This document shows, one piece after another, positions 36,268 through 46,118 of a stretch of 64,000 bases of DNA. A program made the translations under genes and the position numbers. The notes under the pieces are model-generated. The model was given only the letters and a program-made list of their open reading frames with translations. It had not been told where the DNA came from and searched no databases. The stretch spans positions 434,001 through 498,000 of the forward strand of contig NZ_PZZL01000002.1 of assembly GCF_003046185.1 (NCBI RefSeq), written 5' to 3'. Positions within the stretch are counted from its first letter, which is position 1; every line of letters begins with the position of its first letter. The DNA is from Phreatobacter oligotrophus. GTDB lineage: Bacteria > Pseudomonadota > Alphaproteobacteria > Rhizobiales > Phreatobacteraceae.

Positions 36268-37157
36268 TCGACCAGCTCGGCGAACGAGATACCTTCGTGA
36301 GCGGCCATGTCGGGGACGAGCGAAGTCCCGGTCATCCCGGGCTGCGTGTTGACTTCGAGGCAGACGAGCTGCCCGGTTCCCCCGGGCGTATCGTCGTATC
36401 GGAAGTCCGCACGGCTGACCCCTTTACAGCCGAGCGCCTGATGCGCTGCGAGGGACAGTCTTTGGACCTCAGAGTAAATATTTGGTTTAAGCGGCGCCGG
36501 AATCACGTGGGCAGACCCGCCCGGGGTGTACTTCGCCTCGTAGTCGTAGAAGGTTCCGGCATAGGTGATCTCGATCACCCCGAGCGCCCGGTCGCCCATG
36601 ACGGCGCAGGTGAGCTCCTTGCCGGCGATAAAGGGTTCGACCAGCACGGTGTCACCCAAAGACCACTCGGTCGAATGAAGTTCCTGCGGCGGGTGCTCGT
36701 GGTCCTTGGTGACGATGAAGACGCCCAGCGAGGAGCCGTCCGTGTTGGGCTTGATCACATAGGGCCGGGGCAGCAGGTGCTCGCGCGCCGCCTCGCGCCG
36801 CGACACGACCAGGCCCTTCGGCACGGGGATGCCGGCGGCGTCCATGACCGTCTTGGCCATGGCCTTGTCCATGCAGAGGGCCGAGGCCATGACGCCGGAA
36901 TGGCTGTAGGGGATGCGCAGCACCTCGAGGATGCCGGCGAGCGTCCCGTCCTCGCCGGGGCGGCCATGGGTGACGTTCAGCACCACGTCCGGCTTCACCT
37001 CCACGAGGCGCTGGGCGATGTCGCGACCGACATCGATTCGCGTCACCGGCCAACCGCGGCCTTCGAGCGCCTCGGCGCAGGCCTTGCCGGAGGCCAGCGA
37101 CACCTCGCGCTCGGCGGACCAGCCGCCATAGAGGACGGCGACGTGGGGTTTGGTCAT
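36234..37157 (-). CDS. ddl: D-alanine-D-alanine ligase
   Basis: 307 residues, ATP-grasp enzyme making D-Ala-D-Ala for the murF step. N-terminal VAVLYGGWSAEREVSLASG, central VIKPNTDGSSLGV (ATP binding), and C-terminal CLEVNTQPGMTGTSLVPDMA with the Mg-binding Glu/Asn. ATG 37157 lies 10 bp after the stop of the XRE antitoxin gene, so the toxin-antitoxin module is read through into ddl. Confidence 0.97.
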   Translation of the reverse strand: MTKPHVAVLYGGWSAEREVSLASGKACAEALEGRGWPVTRIDVGRDIAQRLVEVKPDVVLNVTHGRPGEDGTLAGILEVLRIPYSHSGVMASALCMDKAMAKTVMDAAGIPVPKGLVVSRREAAREHLLPRPYVIKPNTDGSSLGVFIVTKDHEHPPQELHSTEWSLGDTVLVEPFIAGKELTCAVMGDRALGVIEITYAGTFYDYEAKYTPGGSAHVIPAPLKPNIYSEVQRLSLAAHQALGCKGVSRADFRYDDTPGGTGQLVCLEVNTQPGMTGTSLVPDMAAHEGISFAELVEWMVLDASVDR

Positions 37158-37167
37158 GGTCGAACCT

Positions 37168-37617
37168 TCAGGATGCTGGGCCGGAGGCGTTGCCGGCGTC
37201 GGTGATGTCGTCGTGCCCCTGCCGGACGAGATCGTCGAGGTCGATGCGCAGGACGCGGGCGATGCGGGCCATGGTCTCGAGCGTGCCTTCGCGGCGGCCG
37301 GTCTCGATCTGGCTGAGATAGGAGGGGCTGATGAGGGCGGCTTCGGCAAGATCCTTGACCGACAGGCCGCGGTGCTCGCGCCAGACCCTCACCGGGTGCT
37401 CGTCGCCCAGAAGGCGCAGGGCAATGGCCGCAGGCACCATCTCGTCCTCGCCTGCGGCAAGCTTGCGCATGGCCTCGTCATAGGCGGCGACATCGGCGAG
37501 GTCCTCGGCGGCCTCGACCAGCCGCTCATATTCCGCAAGCGGCAGCAGGACGAGATCCTCGCCGCCGGGAGTGATGATACGCTTGGCGAGGGTCACTGGT
37601 GTTTCCTCACGGCTCAT
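37168..37617 (-). CDS. XRE-family antitoxin
   Basis: 149 residues. The C-terminal half is a Cro/CI helix-turn-helix: LSVKDLAEAALISPSYLSQIE then TMARIARVLRIDL. The N-terminal half (LAKRIITPGGEDLVLLPLAEYERLV) resembles a Phd-like neutralising segment. ATG 37617 overlaps the end of the RelE/ParE toxin gene by 11 bp, a classical toxin-first arrangement (HigBA-like). It probably represses the module or the surrounding transcript. Placement within the mur operon is unusual. Confidence 0.85.
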   Translation of the reverse strand: MSREETPVTLAKRIITPGGEDLVLLPLAEYERLVEAAEDLADVAAYDEAMRKLAAGEDEMVPAAIALRLLGDEHPVRVWREHRGLSVKDLAEAALISPSYLSQIETGRREGTLETMARIARVLRIDLDDLVRQGHDDITDAGNASGPAS

Positions 37618-37864
37618 AGACGCTGCCACGCGGACCGATGGCGAGAACGTCGAGGACATTACCGTTGTCGTCGAAGATCACCCGCCAGTCGCCGACCCGC
37701 AGCCGGAAACCGGGGCGACCCTGTAGCCGCTTGACCTGCGGCGCCAGTTGCTCCGGAAAGGCCGCAAGCTGGTCGATCTTCTGCATGACCCGTCTCGCCT
37801 CGCTGGCTGGCATACGACGGAGCGCACGAAGCGCTTCCTTTCGATATGCCACCTGTCGCGTCAT
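37607..37864 (-). CDS. RelE/ParE-superfamily toxin
   Basis: 85 residues. Family features: [25 protein letters not shown], and the [24 protein letters not shown] core strands with Arg residues needed for mRNA cleavage in RelE-type toxins. The start codon overlaps the murB stop (ATGA), so its translation depends on murB. Together with the XRE gene it forms a type II toxin-antitoxin module placed inside the dcw cluster. Confidence 0.88.
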   Translation of the reverse strand: MTRQVAYRKEALRALRRMPASEARRVMQKIDQLAAFPEQLAPQVKRLQGRPGFRLRVGDWRVIFDDNGNVLDVLAIGPRGSVYEP

Positions 37865-38802
37865 CTTTCCATTGCTTTCTGCAACGGAACCCCCACCCGC
37901 TTGATCTCCCAGTGCAGCTCAACGCCGCTCGTCTCCTTCACCCGGCGGCGGACCTCCTCGCCCAGCGCCTCGATATCGGCGGCGGTGGCGGTGCCGGTGT
38001 TGATGAGGAAGTTGCAGTGCATCTCGGAGACCTGCGCGCCGCCGAGGCGGAGGCCCCTGCAGCCCGCGGCATCGACCAACTTCCAGGCGGAATGGCCGGG
38101 CGGGTTTTTGAAGGTGGAGCCACCGGTCTTCTCGCGGATCGGCTGGACCGTCTCGCGGTGGTGCTGGACGGCGTCCATGCGCTCGCGGATGACGGCTGGG
38201 TCAGTCGGCACGCCCTCGAACACGGCGCCGGTGAAGATCACCGGGCGGCCGACGGCGGAAGCGCGATAGGTGAAGTTCATCGCGGCGTTGGAGAAGGTCA
38301 GCTGCTCGCCCTCGCGGGTGACCGCGCGCGCCTCCACCAGCACGTCCTTGGTCTCGCCGCCATTGGCGCCGGCATTCATGACGAGCGCACCGCCGATCGT
38401 GCCGGGAATGCCGAAGTAGAATTCCAGCCCCCCGAGGCCCGCTGCGGCGGCGGCCTCCGCCACGCGCTTGTCGGGCGCCACCGCCCCGGCATGGATGCGC
38501 GTGCCCTCGACCGTCACCTCGCCGAAGCCGCGGGGCCTTAGGCGGATGACGATGCCCGGCACGCCGCCGTCACGGACAATGAGGTTGGAGCCGACGCCGA
38601 TCGGCATGACCGGCATGTCCGCCGGTAGGCGGGAGAGGAGATAGGCGAGGTCCGCCGCGTCATCGGGCGTGCAGAGCACCTGCGCCGGCCCGCCGACGCG
38701 GAACCAGGTGAGCGGCGCCAGCGGCTCGTTGGCGACGAGGCGGCCGCGGAAATCCGGCGCCAGGTCGCGGATCAGCGGCGTGATGTCGTCGAACACGCTC
38801 AC
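37861..38802 (-). CDS. murB: UDP-N-acetylenolpyruvoylglucosamine reductase MurB
   Basis: 313 residues, FAD enzyme. FAD-binding domain with [15 protein letters not shown] and [33 protein letters not shown], and the C-terminal domain [24 protein letters not shown] with catalytic Ser. Start is GTG 38802, overlapping the murC stop by GTGA. The stop overlaps the RelE toxin start. Confidence 0.97.
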   Translation of the reverse strand: MSVFDDITPLIRDLAPDFRGRLVANEPLAPLTWFRVGGPAQVLCTPDDAADLAYLLSRLPADMPVMPIGVGSNLIVRDGGVPGIVIRLRPRGFGEVTVEGTRIHAGAVAPDKRVAEAAAAAGLGGLEFYFGIPGTIGGALVMNAGANGGETKDVLVEARAVTREGEQLTFSNAAMNFTYRASAVGRPVIFTGAVFEGVPTDPAVIRERMDAVQHHRETVQPIREKTGGSTFKNPPGHSAWKLVDAAGCRGLRLGGAQVSEMHCNFLINTGTATAADIEALGEEVRRRVKETSGVELHWEIKRVGVPLQKAMER

Positions 38803-40208
38803 CCTCGCGCCAGGGCTTCGAGCTCGCCCGGCAGGGCATAGGCCCACTGGGTGATGGTGCCGGCGCCGAGGCAGATGACGTAGTCGCCGGGCTTGGCGAG
38901 GCCCGCCACGAGGCTGGCGAGCCGCTGCGGGCTCTCCATCGGCATGACCGACTTGTGGCCACGCATCTTCAGGCCCGAGACGAGGTCGTCGCGCGAGGCG
39001 CCGGGAATGGGCTGTTCGCCCGCGGCATAGACATCGGCCACGATGACGTGGTCGGCGTCGTTGAAACAGGTGCAGAACTCGTTGAAGAGCGAGGACAGCC
39101 GCGTGTAGCGATGCGGCTGGACGACGGCGATGACCTGTTTGTCAGTGGAGGCGCGGGCGGCCTTCAGCACCGCCGCGATCTCCACGGGATGGTGGCCGTA
39201 ATCGTCGTAGATGGTGGCCCCGTTCCACTCGCCGGTGCGGGTGAAGCGGCGCTTCACGCCGCCGAAGCCGGCCAGCGCCTTGCGGATCTGCGGACCGGCC
39301 ATGCCGAGCTCGCGGGCAACCGCGATGGCGGCGGTGGCGTTCAGGGCGTTGTGGCGGCCAGGCATGGGCAGGACGAGCTCGTCGATCTCCTCGACCACGG
39401 CGCCGGTGCGGTCGCGGAACTGCACCTTGAAGCGGCAGCGGCCGCCGGAGAGGTCGACGTCGAGCAGGCGCACGTCAGCCTGCGGGTTCTCGCCATAGGT
39501 GATGACCCGGCGGTCGGCGATGGAGCCGACCATGTCCTGCACGACCGGATGGTCGATGCACATGACGCCGAAGCCGTAGAAGGGCAGGTTCTCGATGAAG
39601 GAGCGGAAGGCGGCCTTCACGGCGTCGAAATTGCCGTAATGGTCGAGATGCTCGGGGTCGATGTTGGTGACGATGGCGACATCGGCCGGGAGCTTCAGGA
39701 AGGAGCCGTCGCTCTCGTCGGCCTCGACCACCATCCAGTTGCCCGCGCCGAGGCGGGCATTGGTGCCGAGTGCGTTGATGATGCCGCCGTTGACGATGGT
39801 CGGGTCGAAGCCGCCGGCATCGAGCAGGGTCGAGACCATCGAGGTGGTGGTCGTCTTGCCATGGGTGCCGGCGATGGCGACGCAGGATTTCAGCCGCATC
39901 AGCTCGGCCAGCATCTCGGCGCGGCGGACGACCGGAATGCGGCGCTCGCGGGCGGCCACCAGCTCGGGATTATCTTTCTTGATCGCGGTGGAGACGACCA
40001 CGACCTCGGCCGAGCCGAGGTTCTCGGCGGCATGGCCGATGGAGACGGTCGCGCCGCGGTCCTTCAACCGCTTGATCGTGTAGCCCTCGGCGGCGTCCGA
40101 GCCCTGGACCTTGTAGCCGAGGTTGAGCAGGACCTCGGCAATGCCGGACATGCCGATGCCGCCGATGCCGATGAAATGGATGGGACCGATGTCGCGAGGC
40201 AGTTTCAT
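38799..40208 (-). CDS. murC: UDP-N-acetylmuramate-L-alanine ligase MurC
   Basis: 469 residues. UDP-sugar-binding [18 protein letters not shown]-loop [13 protein letters not shown], and EADESDGSF plus DDYGHHP motifs of MurC. Cytosolic ATP-dependent addition of L-Ala. AGAAGAC precedes ATG 40208. Coupled to murB downstream by GTGA; 78 bp separate it from murG upstream. Confidence 0.98.
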   Translation of the reverse strand: MKLPRDIGPIHFIGIGGIGMSGIAEVLLNLGYKVQGSDAAEGYTIKRLKDRGATVSIGHAAENLGSAEVVVVSTAIKKDNPELVAARERRIPVVRRAEMLAELMRLKSCVAIAGTHGKTTTTSMVSTLLDAGGFDPTIVNGGIINALGTNARLGAGNWMVVEADESDGSFLKLPADVAIVTNIDPEHLDHYGNFDAVKAAFRSFIENLPFYGFGVMCIDHPVVQDMVGSIADRRVITYGENPQADVRLLDVDLSGGRCRFKVQFRDRTGAVVEEIDELVLPMPGRHNALNATAAIAVARELGMAGPQIRKALAGFGGVKRRFTRTGEWNGATIYDDYGHHPVEIAAVLKAARASTDKQVIAVVQPHRYTRLSSLFNEFCTCFNDADHVIVADVYAAGEQPIPGASRDDLVSGLKMRGHKSVMPMESPQRLASLVAGLAKPGDYVICLGAGTITQWAYALPGELEALARG

Positions 40209-40286
40209 GGGCGTCTTCTAGCGGATTCGGACGGCGTTTGAGTGCGGAAATGCGGCTGGAAGAAGGTGGTGAGGCAGAAGCGGCCC

Positions 40287-41390
40287 TCAGGCCGCAAGCC
40301 CCGCGGTCTTCACCACGAGATCGGCGAGGCGGTCGGCGGCATCGGCATGGCCCTGGGCGCGGGCGGCGGCAGCCGCAGCGGCGAGCGGGGTCGGATCGGC
40401 GAGGAGGCGCGTCAGCTCCCCGGCGAGCCAGTCGGGCGTGAAGTCCGCCTGCTTGACCACGGTCGCCGCGCCCGCCGAGGCCAGCGTCGCGGCGTTCATC
40501 AGCTGGTCCTGGTCGAGCGCATGGGGCAACGGCACGAGAATGGAGGGCCGGCCGATCACAGAGAGCTCGGCGACGGTGGAGGCGCCGGATCGGCCGATGA
40601 CGAGATGGGCGGCCGCGATCCGCGCCGGCAGGTCGACGAAGAACGGGGCGACCTCGGCCATGACGCCGAGGCGGGAGTAAGCGGCTTCGACGGCTGCACG
40701 GTCTTCGGCGCGGGCCTGCTGGACGACGGTCAGGCGGGCGCGCAGGGCCGGATCCACCTGTTCCAGGGCCGGCGGCACGATCTCGCTCATGACGCGGGCG
40801 CCCTGGCTGCCGCCGAAGACGCAGAGGCGGAAGGGACCATCGGCGCGCGGCGCGTCATAGGGCGTGGCGGCCGCCTCGATGACCATCGGGCGGACGGGAT
40901 TGCCGGTGAAGGTCGCCTTGGCGGCAAGGGTCGGGTTGCCGTCGAGCACCCCGGGAAACGAGGTGGCGATGGCGGTGACCCGGGTCGAGAGCTGGCGATT
41001 GGCGCGGCCCATCACGGCGTTCTGGTCATGGATGATCGTGGGCACGCCGACCTGGGTTGCCGCGAACATCGGCGGCAGGGTCGGATAGCCGCCGAAGCCG
41101 ACCACGGCGACGGGCCTGAGGCGCCGCATCAGGCCGCGCGACGAGAGGTAGCCTCCGCCAAGGCGCCAGGCGGCGCGGGCAAGATCCAGCGGGTTCTTCG
41201 AGCCGATCGTCGCGGACGAGACGATATGCGTCGCCCGGGCGGGGAAGGCGCGGCCATATTTCTCGGCGCGCTCGTCGGTGACGAGGTCGACGGTGCAGCC
41301 GCGCGCCGCGAGCGCCACGGAGAGGGCCTCCGCCGGGAAGAGATGGCCGCCGGTGCCGCCGGCGCAGACGAGGACGAGCGGCTGGGTCAT
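40287..41390 (-). CDS. murG: Lipid II synthase MurG
   Basis: 367 residues, GT28 glycosyltransferase adding GlcNAc to lipid I. VCAGGTGGHLFPA at the N-terminus, GGYPTLP and HDQNAVMGRANR in the middle, GGSQGARVMSE and GRSGASTVAELSVIGRPSILVP in the UDP-GlcNAc domain. Its ATG lies 1 bp after the ftsW stop. Confidence 0.98.
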   Translation of the reverse strand: MTQPLVLVCAGGTGGHLFPAEALSVALAARGCTVDLVTDERAEKYGRAFPARATHIVSSATIGSKNPLDLARAAWRLGGGYLSSRGLMRRLRPVAVVGFGGYPTLPPMFAATQVGVPTIIHDQNAVMGRANRQLSTRVTAIATSFPGVLDGNPTLAAKATFTGNPVRPMVIEAAATPYDAPRADGPFRLCVFGGSQGARVMSEIVPPALEQVDPALRARLTVVQQARAEDRAAVEAAYSRLGVMAEVAPFFVDLPARIAAAHLVIGRSGASTVAELSVIGRPSILVPLPHALDQDQLMNAATLASAGAATVVKQADFTPDWLAGELTRLLADPTPLAAAAAAARAQGHADAADRLADLVVKTAGLAA

Positions 41391-41391
41391 G

Positions 41392-42540
41392 TCAGGCCCT
41401 GCCCGCCTGATAGTGCCCGACCTCGGCCAGCGTCTCCGCCCTCGGTCGCCGCCGCGTCAGGGCGATGAGCATGCCCATCCCGAAGGCGAGCGCGATGAGC
41501 GAGGAGCCGCCATAGGACACGAAGGGCAGCGTCATGCCCTTCGGCGGGATGAGGTGGAGGTTGACCATCAGGTTGATGCAGCTCTGCAGGCCGAAGAGCA
41601 TGGCAAGGCCGGCGACCGCGAAGCGACAGAACGGGTCCTCGTCGCGATAGGCATGGGAGAGCGAGCGCAGCACCACGAAGGCGAAGAGCGCGATGATGAC
41701 CAGGCAGAGGATGGCGCCGAACTCCTCCGCCGCGACGGCGAAGATGAAGTCGGTGTGGCTGTCGGGGATGATGCGCTTCACCGTGCCCTCGCCCGGGCCC
41801 TTGCCGAACCAGCCGCCCTGCTGGAAGGCATCGAGCGCGACGTCGACCTGGAACGTGTCGGCGGTGCCGGGCTCCATGAACTTGTCGATGCGGCGGCGAA
41901 CATGGGGGAAGGTGAAATAGGCGCCGACAATGCCGGCCGCGCCGACACCCGCGAGGCCGAAGACCCAGAGCCAGCGCATCCCCGCCATGAAGAACAGCGC
42001 CGCCCAGACGGCGGTGATCAGCGAGGTCTGGCCGACGTCGGGCTGGAGCACCAGCGGGGTGACGGTGGCGCCGAGCAGCAGCATGGCAAGCAGGTTCGCC
42101 GGCATTTCCGGGCGCTTGGCGCTCTCGGCGAAGAGCCAGGCGGCGAGGACGACGAAGGCGGGCTTGAGGAACTCGGAGGGCTGCAGGCCGATGCCGGCGA
42201 AGTTCAGCCAGCGGCGGGCGCCCTTGATCTCGGCGCCGATGAAGAGGGTCGCGACCACCAGGACCAGCGCGCCGAGGAAGGCGACGAAGGCGAGGCGCCG
42301 GATCCAGTAGGGCGACAGGAAGGAGGTGCCGATCAGCACCGCCGTGGCGGGGATCAGGAAGAAGACCTGGCGGTTGACGAAGTGGAACGTGTCGAGCCCG
42401 ATCCGGTGGGCGACCGCCGGCGAGGCGGCGAGCGACAGCACGATGCCGGCCAGCATCAGGCCGAACAGGGCCGAAAGCAGCAGCCGGTCGACCGTCCACC
42501 ACCATTCGCCGAAGGTGGTGCGTTCAGCCCTGGAGATCAT
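41392..42540 (-). CDS. ftsW: Septal peptidoglycan polymerase FtsW
   Basis: 382 residues with about ten membrane helices, SEDS family. Family segments: GARRWLNFAGIGLQPSEFLKP (catalytic Asp environment in the later loop), PDVGQTSL and SYGGSSLIA. Works with the transpeptidase FtsI. It is separated from murD by the opposite-strand VapBC pair, so it may have its own promoter in 42541-42699. Confidence 0.97.
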   Translation of the reverse strand: MISRAERTTFGEWWWTVDRLLLSALFGLMLAGIVLSLAASPAVAHRIGLDTFHFVNRQVFFLIPATAVLIGTSFLSPYWIRRLAFVAFLGALVLVVATLFIGAEIKGARRWLNFAGIGLQPSEFLKPAFVVLAAWLFAESAKRPEMPANLLAMLLLGATVTPLVLQPDVGQTSLITAVWAALFFMAGMRWLWVFGLAGVGAAGIVGAYFTFPHVRRRIDKFMEPGTADTFQVDVALDAFQQGGWFGKGPGEGTVKRIIPDSHTDFIFAVAAEEFGAILCLVIIALFAFVVLRSLSHAYRDEDPFCRFAVAGLAMLFGLQSCINLMVNLHLIPPKGMTLPFVSYGGSSLIALAFGMGMLIALTRRRPRAETLAEVGHYQAGRA

Positions 42541-42647
42541 GCGCCATCCCCGCCATGCGACATCCGCCCGCTGGAGCAGGCTTTCAGGAAATCTAAAGCG
42601 CGTGGCTCAACGCTTCGTTAACCGCGCGGGGGTGGGGCACCAGGCGA

Positions 42648-42676
42648 TTGTCGGGTCCCGGCCATTGCCATAGATT
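42648..42676 (+). promoter_or_regulatory. Candidate promoter of the VapBC pair
   Basis: TTGTCG (42648-42653) and TAGATT (42671-42676) with an ideal 17-bp spacer. The -10-like element is 23 bp before ATG 42700, with an AGGAG ribosome site in between. Confidence 0.45.
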
Positions 42677-42699
42677 GAGGGACAGAACAGGAGTGCTCC

Positions 42700-42933
42700 A
42701 TGCGTGTCAGCGCCGAGGGGCAGGTCACCATTCCTGCCGACATTCGCGAGAAGGCCGGGCTGCGGCCCGACACAGAGGTCACCTTCGTGGTGGAGGGTTC
42801 GACCGTTCGGATCGTGCCGACACAGTCTCCTCTCCCACAGAGACGGGGCGAGCAACTCATCGCCCATCTCCGCGGCCGCGGAGATGTGAACATGACGACC
42901 GACGAGATCATGGCCCTCACACGCGGTGAGTGA
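42700..42933 (+). CDS. vapB: AbrB/SpoVT-type antitoxin (VapB)
   Basis: 77 residues. The swapped-hairpin DNA-binding motif RVSAEGQVTIPADIREKAGL fills the N-terminus, here with FVVEGSTVRIV closing the fold. The C-terminal tail (about 50-77) is likely the toxin-wrapping part. AGGAG is present upstream of ATG. The stop is directly followed by the toxin ATG with no gap, so the pair is coupled. Confidence 0.9.
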   Translation: MRVSAEGQVTIPADIREKAGLRPDTEVTFVVEGSTVRIVPTQSPLPQRRGEQLIAHLRGRGDVNMTTDEIMALTRGE

Positions 42934-43341
42934 ATGGGCGGGGTCCTCGTTGACAGCAATGTCCTTCTCGACATCCTGACGACGGACCCGCGCTGGTACC
43001 GGTGGTCAGCCGCCACCCTTGCGCGCCTGACAGGGCGCGAGAAGCTGGTCATCAACCCGATCATCTTCGCCGAAGTGTCGCAGCGGTTCACCCGGATGGG
43101 AGACGCGGACGAAGCCTTGCCGTCGAAGGTGCTCGAGCGAGAAGAGATCCCGTATGAGGCGGCGTTCCTTGCGGGGAAAGCGCATCTCGCCTACCGGCGG
43201 AGCGGTGGCCAGAAGACATCGCCCTTGCCGGACTTCTTCATCGGCGCCCATGCAAGCGTTTCGGGATACCACTTGCTCACCCGTGATGTCCGGCGCTACC
43301 GGACCTACTTCCCGACACTGCCCCTTATCGCGCCGGACTGA
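42934..43341 (+). CDS. vapC: PIN-domain ribonuclease toxin (VapC)
   Basis: 135 residues. PIN acidic residues are in place: D7 in VLVDSNVLLDIL, E48 in FAEVSQRF, D100 in LPDFFIGAHA and D118 near RDVRRY. Such toxins cleave tRNA or rRNA. It runs against the murD/ftsW direction and stops 3 bp from the murD stop. Together with VapB it interrupts the division cluster. Confidence 0.92.
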   Translation: MGGVLVDSNVLLDILTTDPRWYRWSAATLARLTGREKLVINPIIFAEVSQRFTRMGDADEALPSKVLEREEIPYEAAFLAGKAHLAYRRSGGQKTSPLPDFFIGAHASVSGYHLLTRDVRRYRTYFPTLPLIAPD

Positions 43342-43344
43342 TCC

Positions 43345-44739
43345 TCACACCTTCTCCACGCCCGGCATGGCCAGCACGAGATCGCGGAAGGCCTTGCCGC
43401 GGACCTCGAAGTTCGGGAACTGGTCGTAGCTGGCGCAGGCCGGTGAGAGCAGCACGACCGGATGCGCGGCGCCGCCCGCCGCGGCATCGGCGGCGGCCAT
43501 CGCGACGGCCTTGTCGAGCGTGCCTGCGACGACATGGGGGTGGCTCCCCAGCGTCACGGCGAAATCCTCGGCGGACTTGCCAATGAGGTAGCTCTTGGCG
43601 ATGCGCGGGAAATAGGCCGCGAGCGGGGCGATGCCGCCCTCCTTCGGGGTGCCGCCGGCGATCCAGTAGATGTCGGAGAAGGCAGCCAGCGCCTTCTCGG
43701 CGGAATCGGCGTTGGTCGCCTTGGAATCGTTGACGAAGAGCACCTTGCCGAGCCGGCCGACCTGCTCCATCCGGTGGGCAAGGCCGGGGAAGGTCAGCAT
43801 GGCCGCGACGATGGCCTCGTGCGACAGGCCGAGCGCCTCGCAGGCGGCATAGGCCGCCATGGCGTTCTGGGCATTGTGGGTGCCGCGCAGCGCGCCGCAG
43901 CCGGCAAGCGAGAAGCGCTTCACCACCGCGCCGGCGGCCACACGGAGGATGTCCGGTCCGTCGAGGCAGAGGCCGTCGGCGACGGGGTTGCGGATGGAGA
44001 TGCGCAGCACGCGCCGCCCTGCCCGCTCGGCGCGGTCGGCCATGGCCTGGGTGTGGCGGTCGTCGATGCCGCAGACGACGGTGCCGCCCACGGGCACGCC
44101 GGCGACGAGGCGCTCCTTCACCCCGGCATAGAGGTCGAGCGTGCCGTGGCGGTCGAGATGATCCGGCGTCACGTTGAGGCAGATGCCGACGGACGGGTCG
44201 AGCGAGGGCGCAAGATCGATCTGGAAGGACGAGCACTCCACGACATGGGTGCGACCGGTGGCAGGCGGCGCCAGAGAGAGAACCGCCGTGCCGATATTGC
44301 CGCCCATCTGCGGGTCGCGGCCGGTCGCCGCGAGGATGTGGGTGACGAGCGCCGTCGTGGTCGACTTGCCGTTCGTGCCGGTGATGGCGACGAAGGGTGA
44401 GGCTGGCGCGGTGGCGCGCCGCTCGCGGCAGAAGAGCTCGATGTCGCCGAGAACCTCGACGCCGTGGGCATGGGCGAGGCCGACGCTCCAGTGCGGGGCG
44501 GGATGGGTCAGCGGCACGCCGGGGGCGAGGACCAGCGCCGCGACACCGGACCAGTCGATGGTGCGCAGGTCGGCGGTCTCGTGGCCGGCGGCAGCGGCCT
44601 TGTCGACCGAGGCGGGATTGTCGTCCCAGGCGATGACGCGGGCGCCGCCCTCGCGGAGCGCCGCGCAGGTGGCAAGGCCCGATCCGCCGAGGCCGAAGAC
44701 CGCGACCGAGGCGCTGCGGAAGGTCGTGACCGGGATCAT
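43345..44739 (-). CDS. murD: UDP-N-acetylmuramoylalanine-D-glutamate ligase MurD
   Basis: 464 residues. N-terminal [18 protein letters not shown]-loop [25 protein letters not shown] and the C-terminal [17 protein letters not shown]. Adds D-Glu in the cytosol. 163 bp with a family B repeat separate it from mraY upstream. Ends against VapC. Confidence 0.98.
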   Translation of the reverse strand: MIPVTTFRSASVAVFGLGGSGLATCAALREGGARVIAWDDNPASVDKAAAAGHETADLRTIDWSGVAALVLAPGVPLTHPAPHWSVGLAHAHGVEVLGDIELFCRERRATAPASPFVAITGTNGKSTTTALVTHILAATGRDPQMGGNIGTAVLSLAPPATGRTHVVECSSFQIDLAPSLDPSVGICLNVTPDHLDRHGTLDLYAGVKERLVAGVPVGGTVVCGIDDRHTQAMADRAERAGRRVLRISIRNPVADGLCLDGPDILRVAAGAVVKRFSLAGCGALRGTHNAQNAMAAYAACEALGLSHEAIVAAMLTFPGLAHRMEQVGRLGKVLFVNDSKATNADSAEKALAAFSDIYWIAGGTPKEGGIAPLAAYFPRIAKSYLIGKSAEDFAVTLGSHPHVVAGTLDKAVAMAAADAAAGGAAHPVVLLSPACASYDQFPNFEVRGKAFRDLVLAMPGVEKV

Positions 44740-44764
44740 CGCGACGCCTCCGGCTGCAACACCC

Positions 44765-44881
44765 CGTCATCCCCGGCCGAGCGCAGCGAGGGGAAGGGGA
44801 TCCAGGGGCCGAAGGGCGCAGAGCCAAAGGCCCCTGGACCCCCTTCCCTCGTCGCCTTCGGCTCCTCGCCGGGGGTGACGG
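44765..44881. repeat. Intergenic palindromic element, family B copy 1
   Basis: A 117-bp imperfect palindrome fills the mraY-murD gap. It begins CGTCATCCCCGGCCGAGCGC, contains GGGGATCCAGGGGCC facing GGCCCCTGGACCCCC, and ends CGCCGGGGGTGACGG. A longer copy in the opposite orientation is at 59415. Confidence 0.8.
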
Positions 44882-44902
44882 ACAGGAGCATGCACATCCG
44901 GC

Positions 44903-45985
44903 TCACCGCAGCTTCAGGGTCGACAGGCCGGCGAGTGCCAGCACAAAGGCGATGATCCAGAAGCGCACGACGACCTGCGGCTCCGACCAGCCCTTCTTCT
45001 CGAAATGGTGGTGGATCGGCGCCATGCGGAAGACGCGCTTCCCCGTCAGCTTGAACGAGACGACCTGGACGATGACCGAGACGGCCTCCAGCACGAAGAG
45101 GCCGCCGACGACCAGCAGCACGATCTCGTGCTTCACCGCCACAGCGATGGTGCCGATGAGGCCACCCAGCGCCAGCGACCCGGTGTCGCCCATGAAGATC
45201 TGGGCCGGCGGCGCGTTGAACCACAGGAAGCCGAGGCCCGCGCCGATCAACGCGCCGATGACGACGATGATCTCGCCGGTGCCCGGCACGTGGGTGATCT
45301 GCAGGTAATTGGCGAAGAAGGCATTGCCGGAGAGATAGGCAATGATGCCGAAGGTGCCGGCCGCGATCATCACCGGCACGATGGCGAGGCCGTCCAGGCC
45401 GTCGGTGAGGTTCACGGCATTGCCGGACCCGACGATGACGAAGGCCCCGAAGAGGATCATCAGGTAGCCGATATTGACCGACAGGTCCTTGATGAAGGGG
45501 AAGAAGACCGAGGTGTTCAGCGGCTCGCGGGTCACCGACATGACGGCCGTGACGGCAAGGCCGGCGATGAGGAATTCGAGAGCGAGGCGCGCCTTGCTGG
45601 AGAAGCCGGCATGGGTCTGCTTCGTCACCTTCAGGTAGTCGTCATAGAAGCCGATGGCGCCGAAGCCGAGCAGGACGAAGAGCAGGATCCAGACATAGGG
45701 GCTTTTCAGGTTGGCCCATAGCAGGGTCGAGATGACGAGGCCCGAGAGGATCATGAGGCCGCCCATGGTGGGCGTGCCCTTCTTGGCGAGGTGGCTTTCC
45801 GGGCCGTCGGCGCGGATCGGCTGGCCCTTGCCCTGCTTGAGGCGCAGGAGCTGGATCAGCCCGGGTCCGAACAGGAAGACGAAGATGAGCGCCGTGACGA
45901 TGGCGCCGCCGGTGCGAAAGGTGATGTAGCGGAACAGGTTGAGCGGCGAGAAGACGCCGGCAAATTCGGCAAGGAAGGCGAACAT
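44903..45985 (-). CDS. mraY: Phospho-MurNAc-pentapeptide transferase MraY
   Basis: 360 residues with ten membrane helices. Catalytic motifs: GFYDDYLKV (Asp-Asp), [13 protein letters not shown], and [13 protein letters not shown] near the C-terminus. It makes lipid I at the inner membrane. The length equals the E. coli enzyme. A 133-bp gap separates it from murF. Confidence 0.98.
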   Translation of the reverse strand: MFAFLAEFAGVFSPLNLFRYITFRTGGAIVTALIFVFLFGPGLIQLLRLKQGKGQPIRADGPESHLAKKGTPTMGGLMILSGLVISTLLWANLKSPYVWILLFVLLGFGAIGFYDDYLKVTKQTHAGFSSKARLALEFLIAGLAVTAVMSVTREPLNTSVFFPFIKDLSVNIGYLMILFGAFVIVGSGNAVNLTDGLDGLAIVPVMIAAGTFGIIAYLSGNAFFANYLQITHVPGTGEIIVVIGALIGAGLGFLWFNAPPAQIFMGDTGSLALGGLIGTIAVAVKHEIVLLVVGGLFVLEAVSVIVQVVSFKLTGKRVFRMAPIHHHFEKKGWSEPQVVVRFWIIAFVLALAGLSTLKLR

Positions 45986-46118
45986 TGCGTCTGTCGTCTT
46001 TCTGTCGTGATCCGTCCCCGCCGCGCGAATCAGCGCCGCGGCCCGGCTTCCCCCGGCTCCGATATGCCCTGCGGGGCGGGCGAGGCAAAGCCCGCCGGTT
46101 CGCCCATGGCGATACCGG

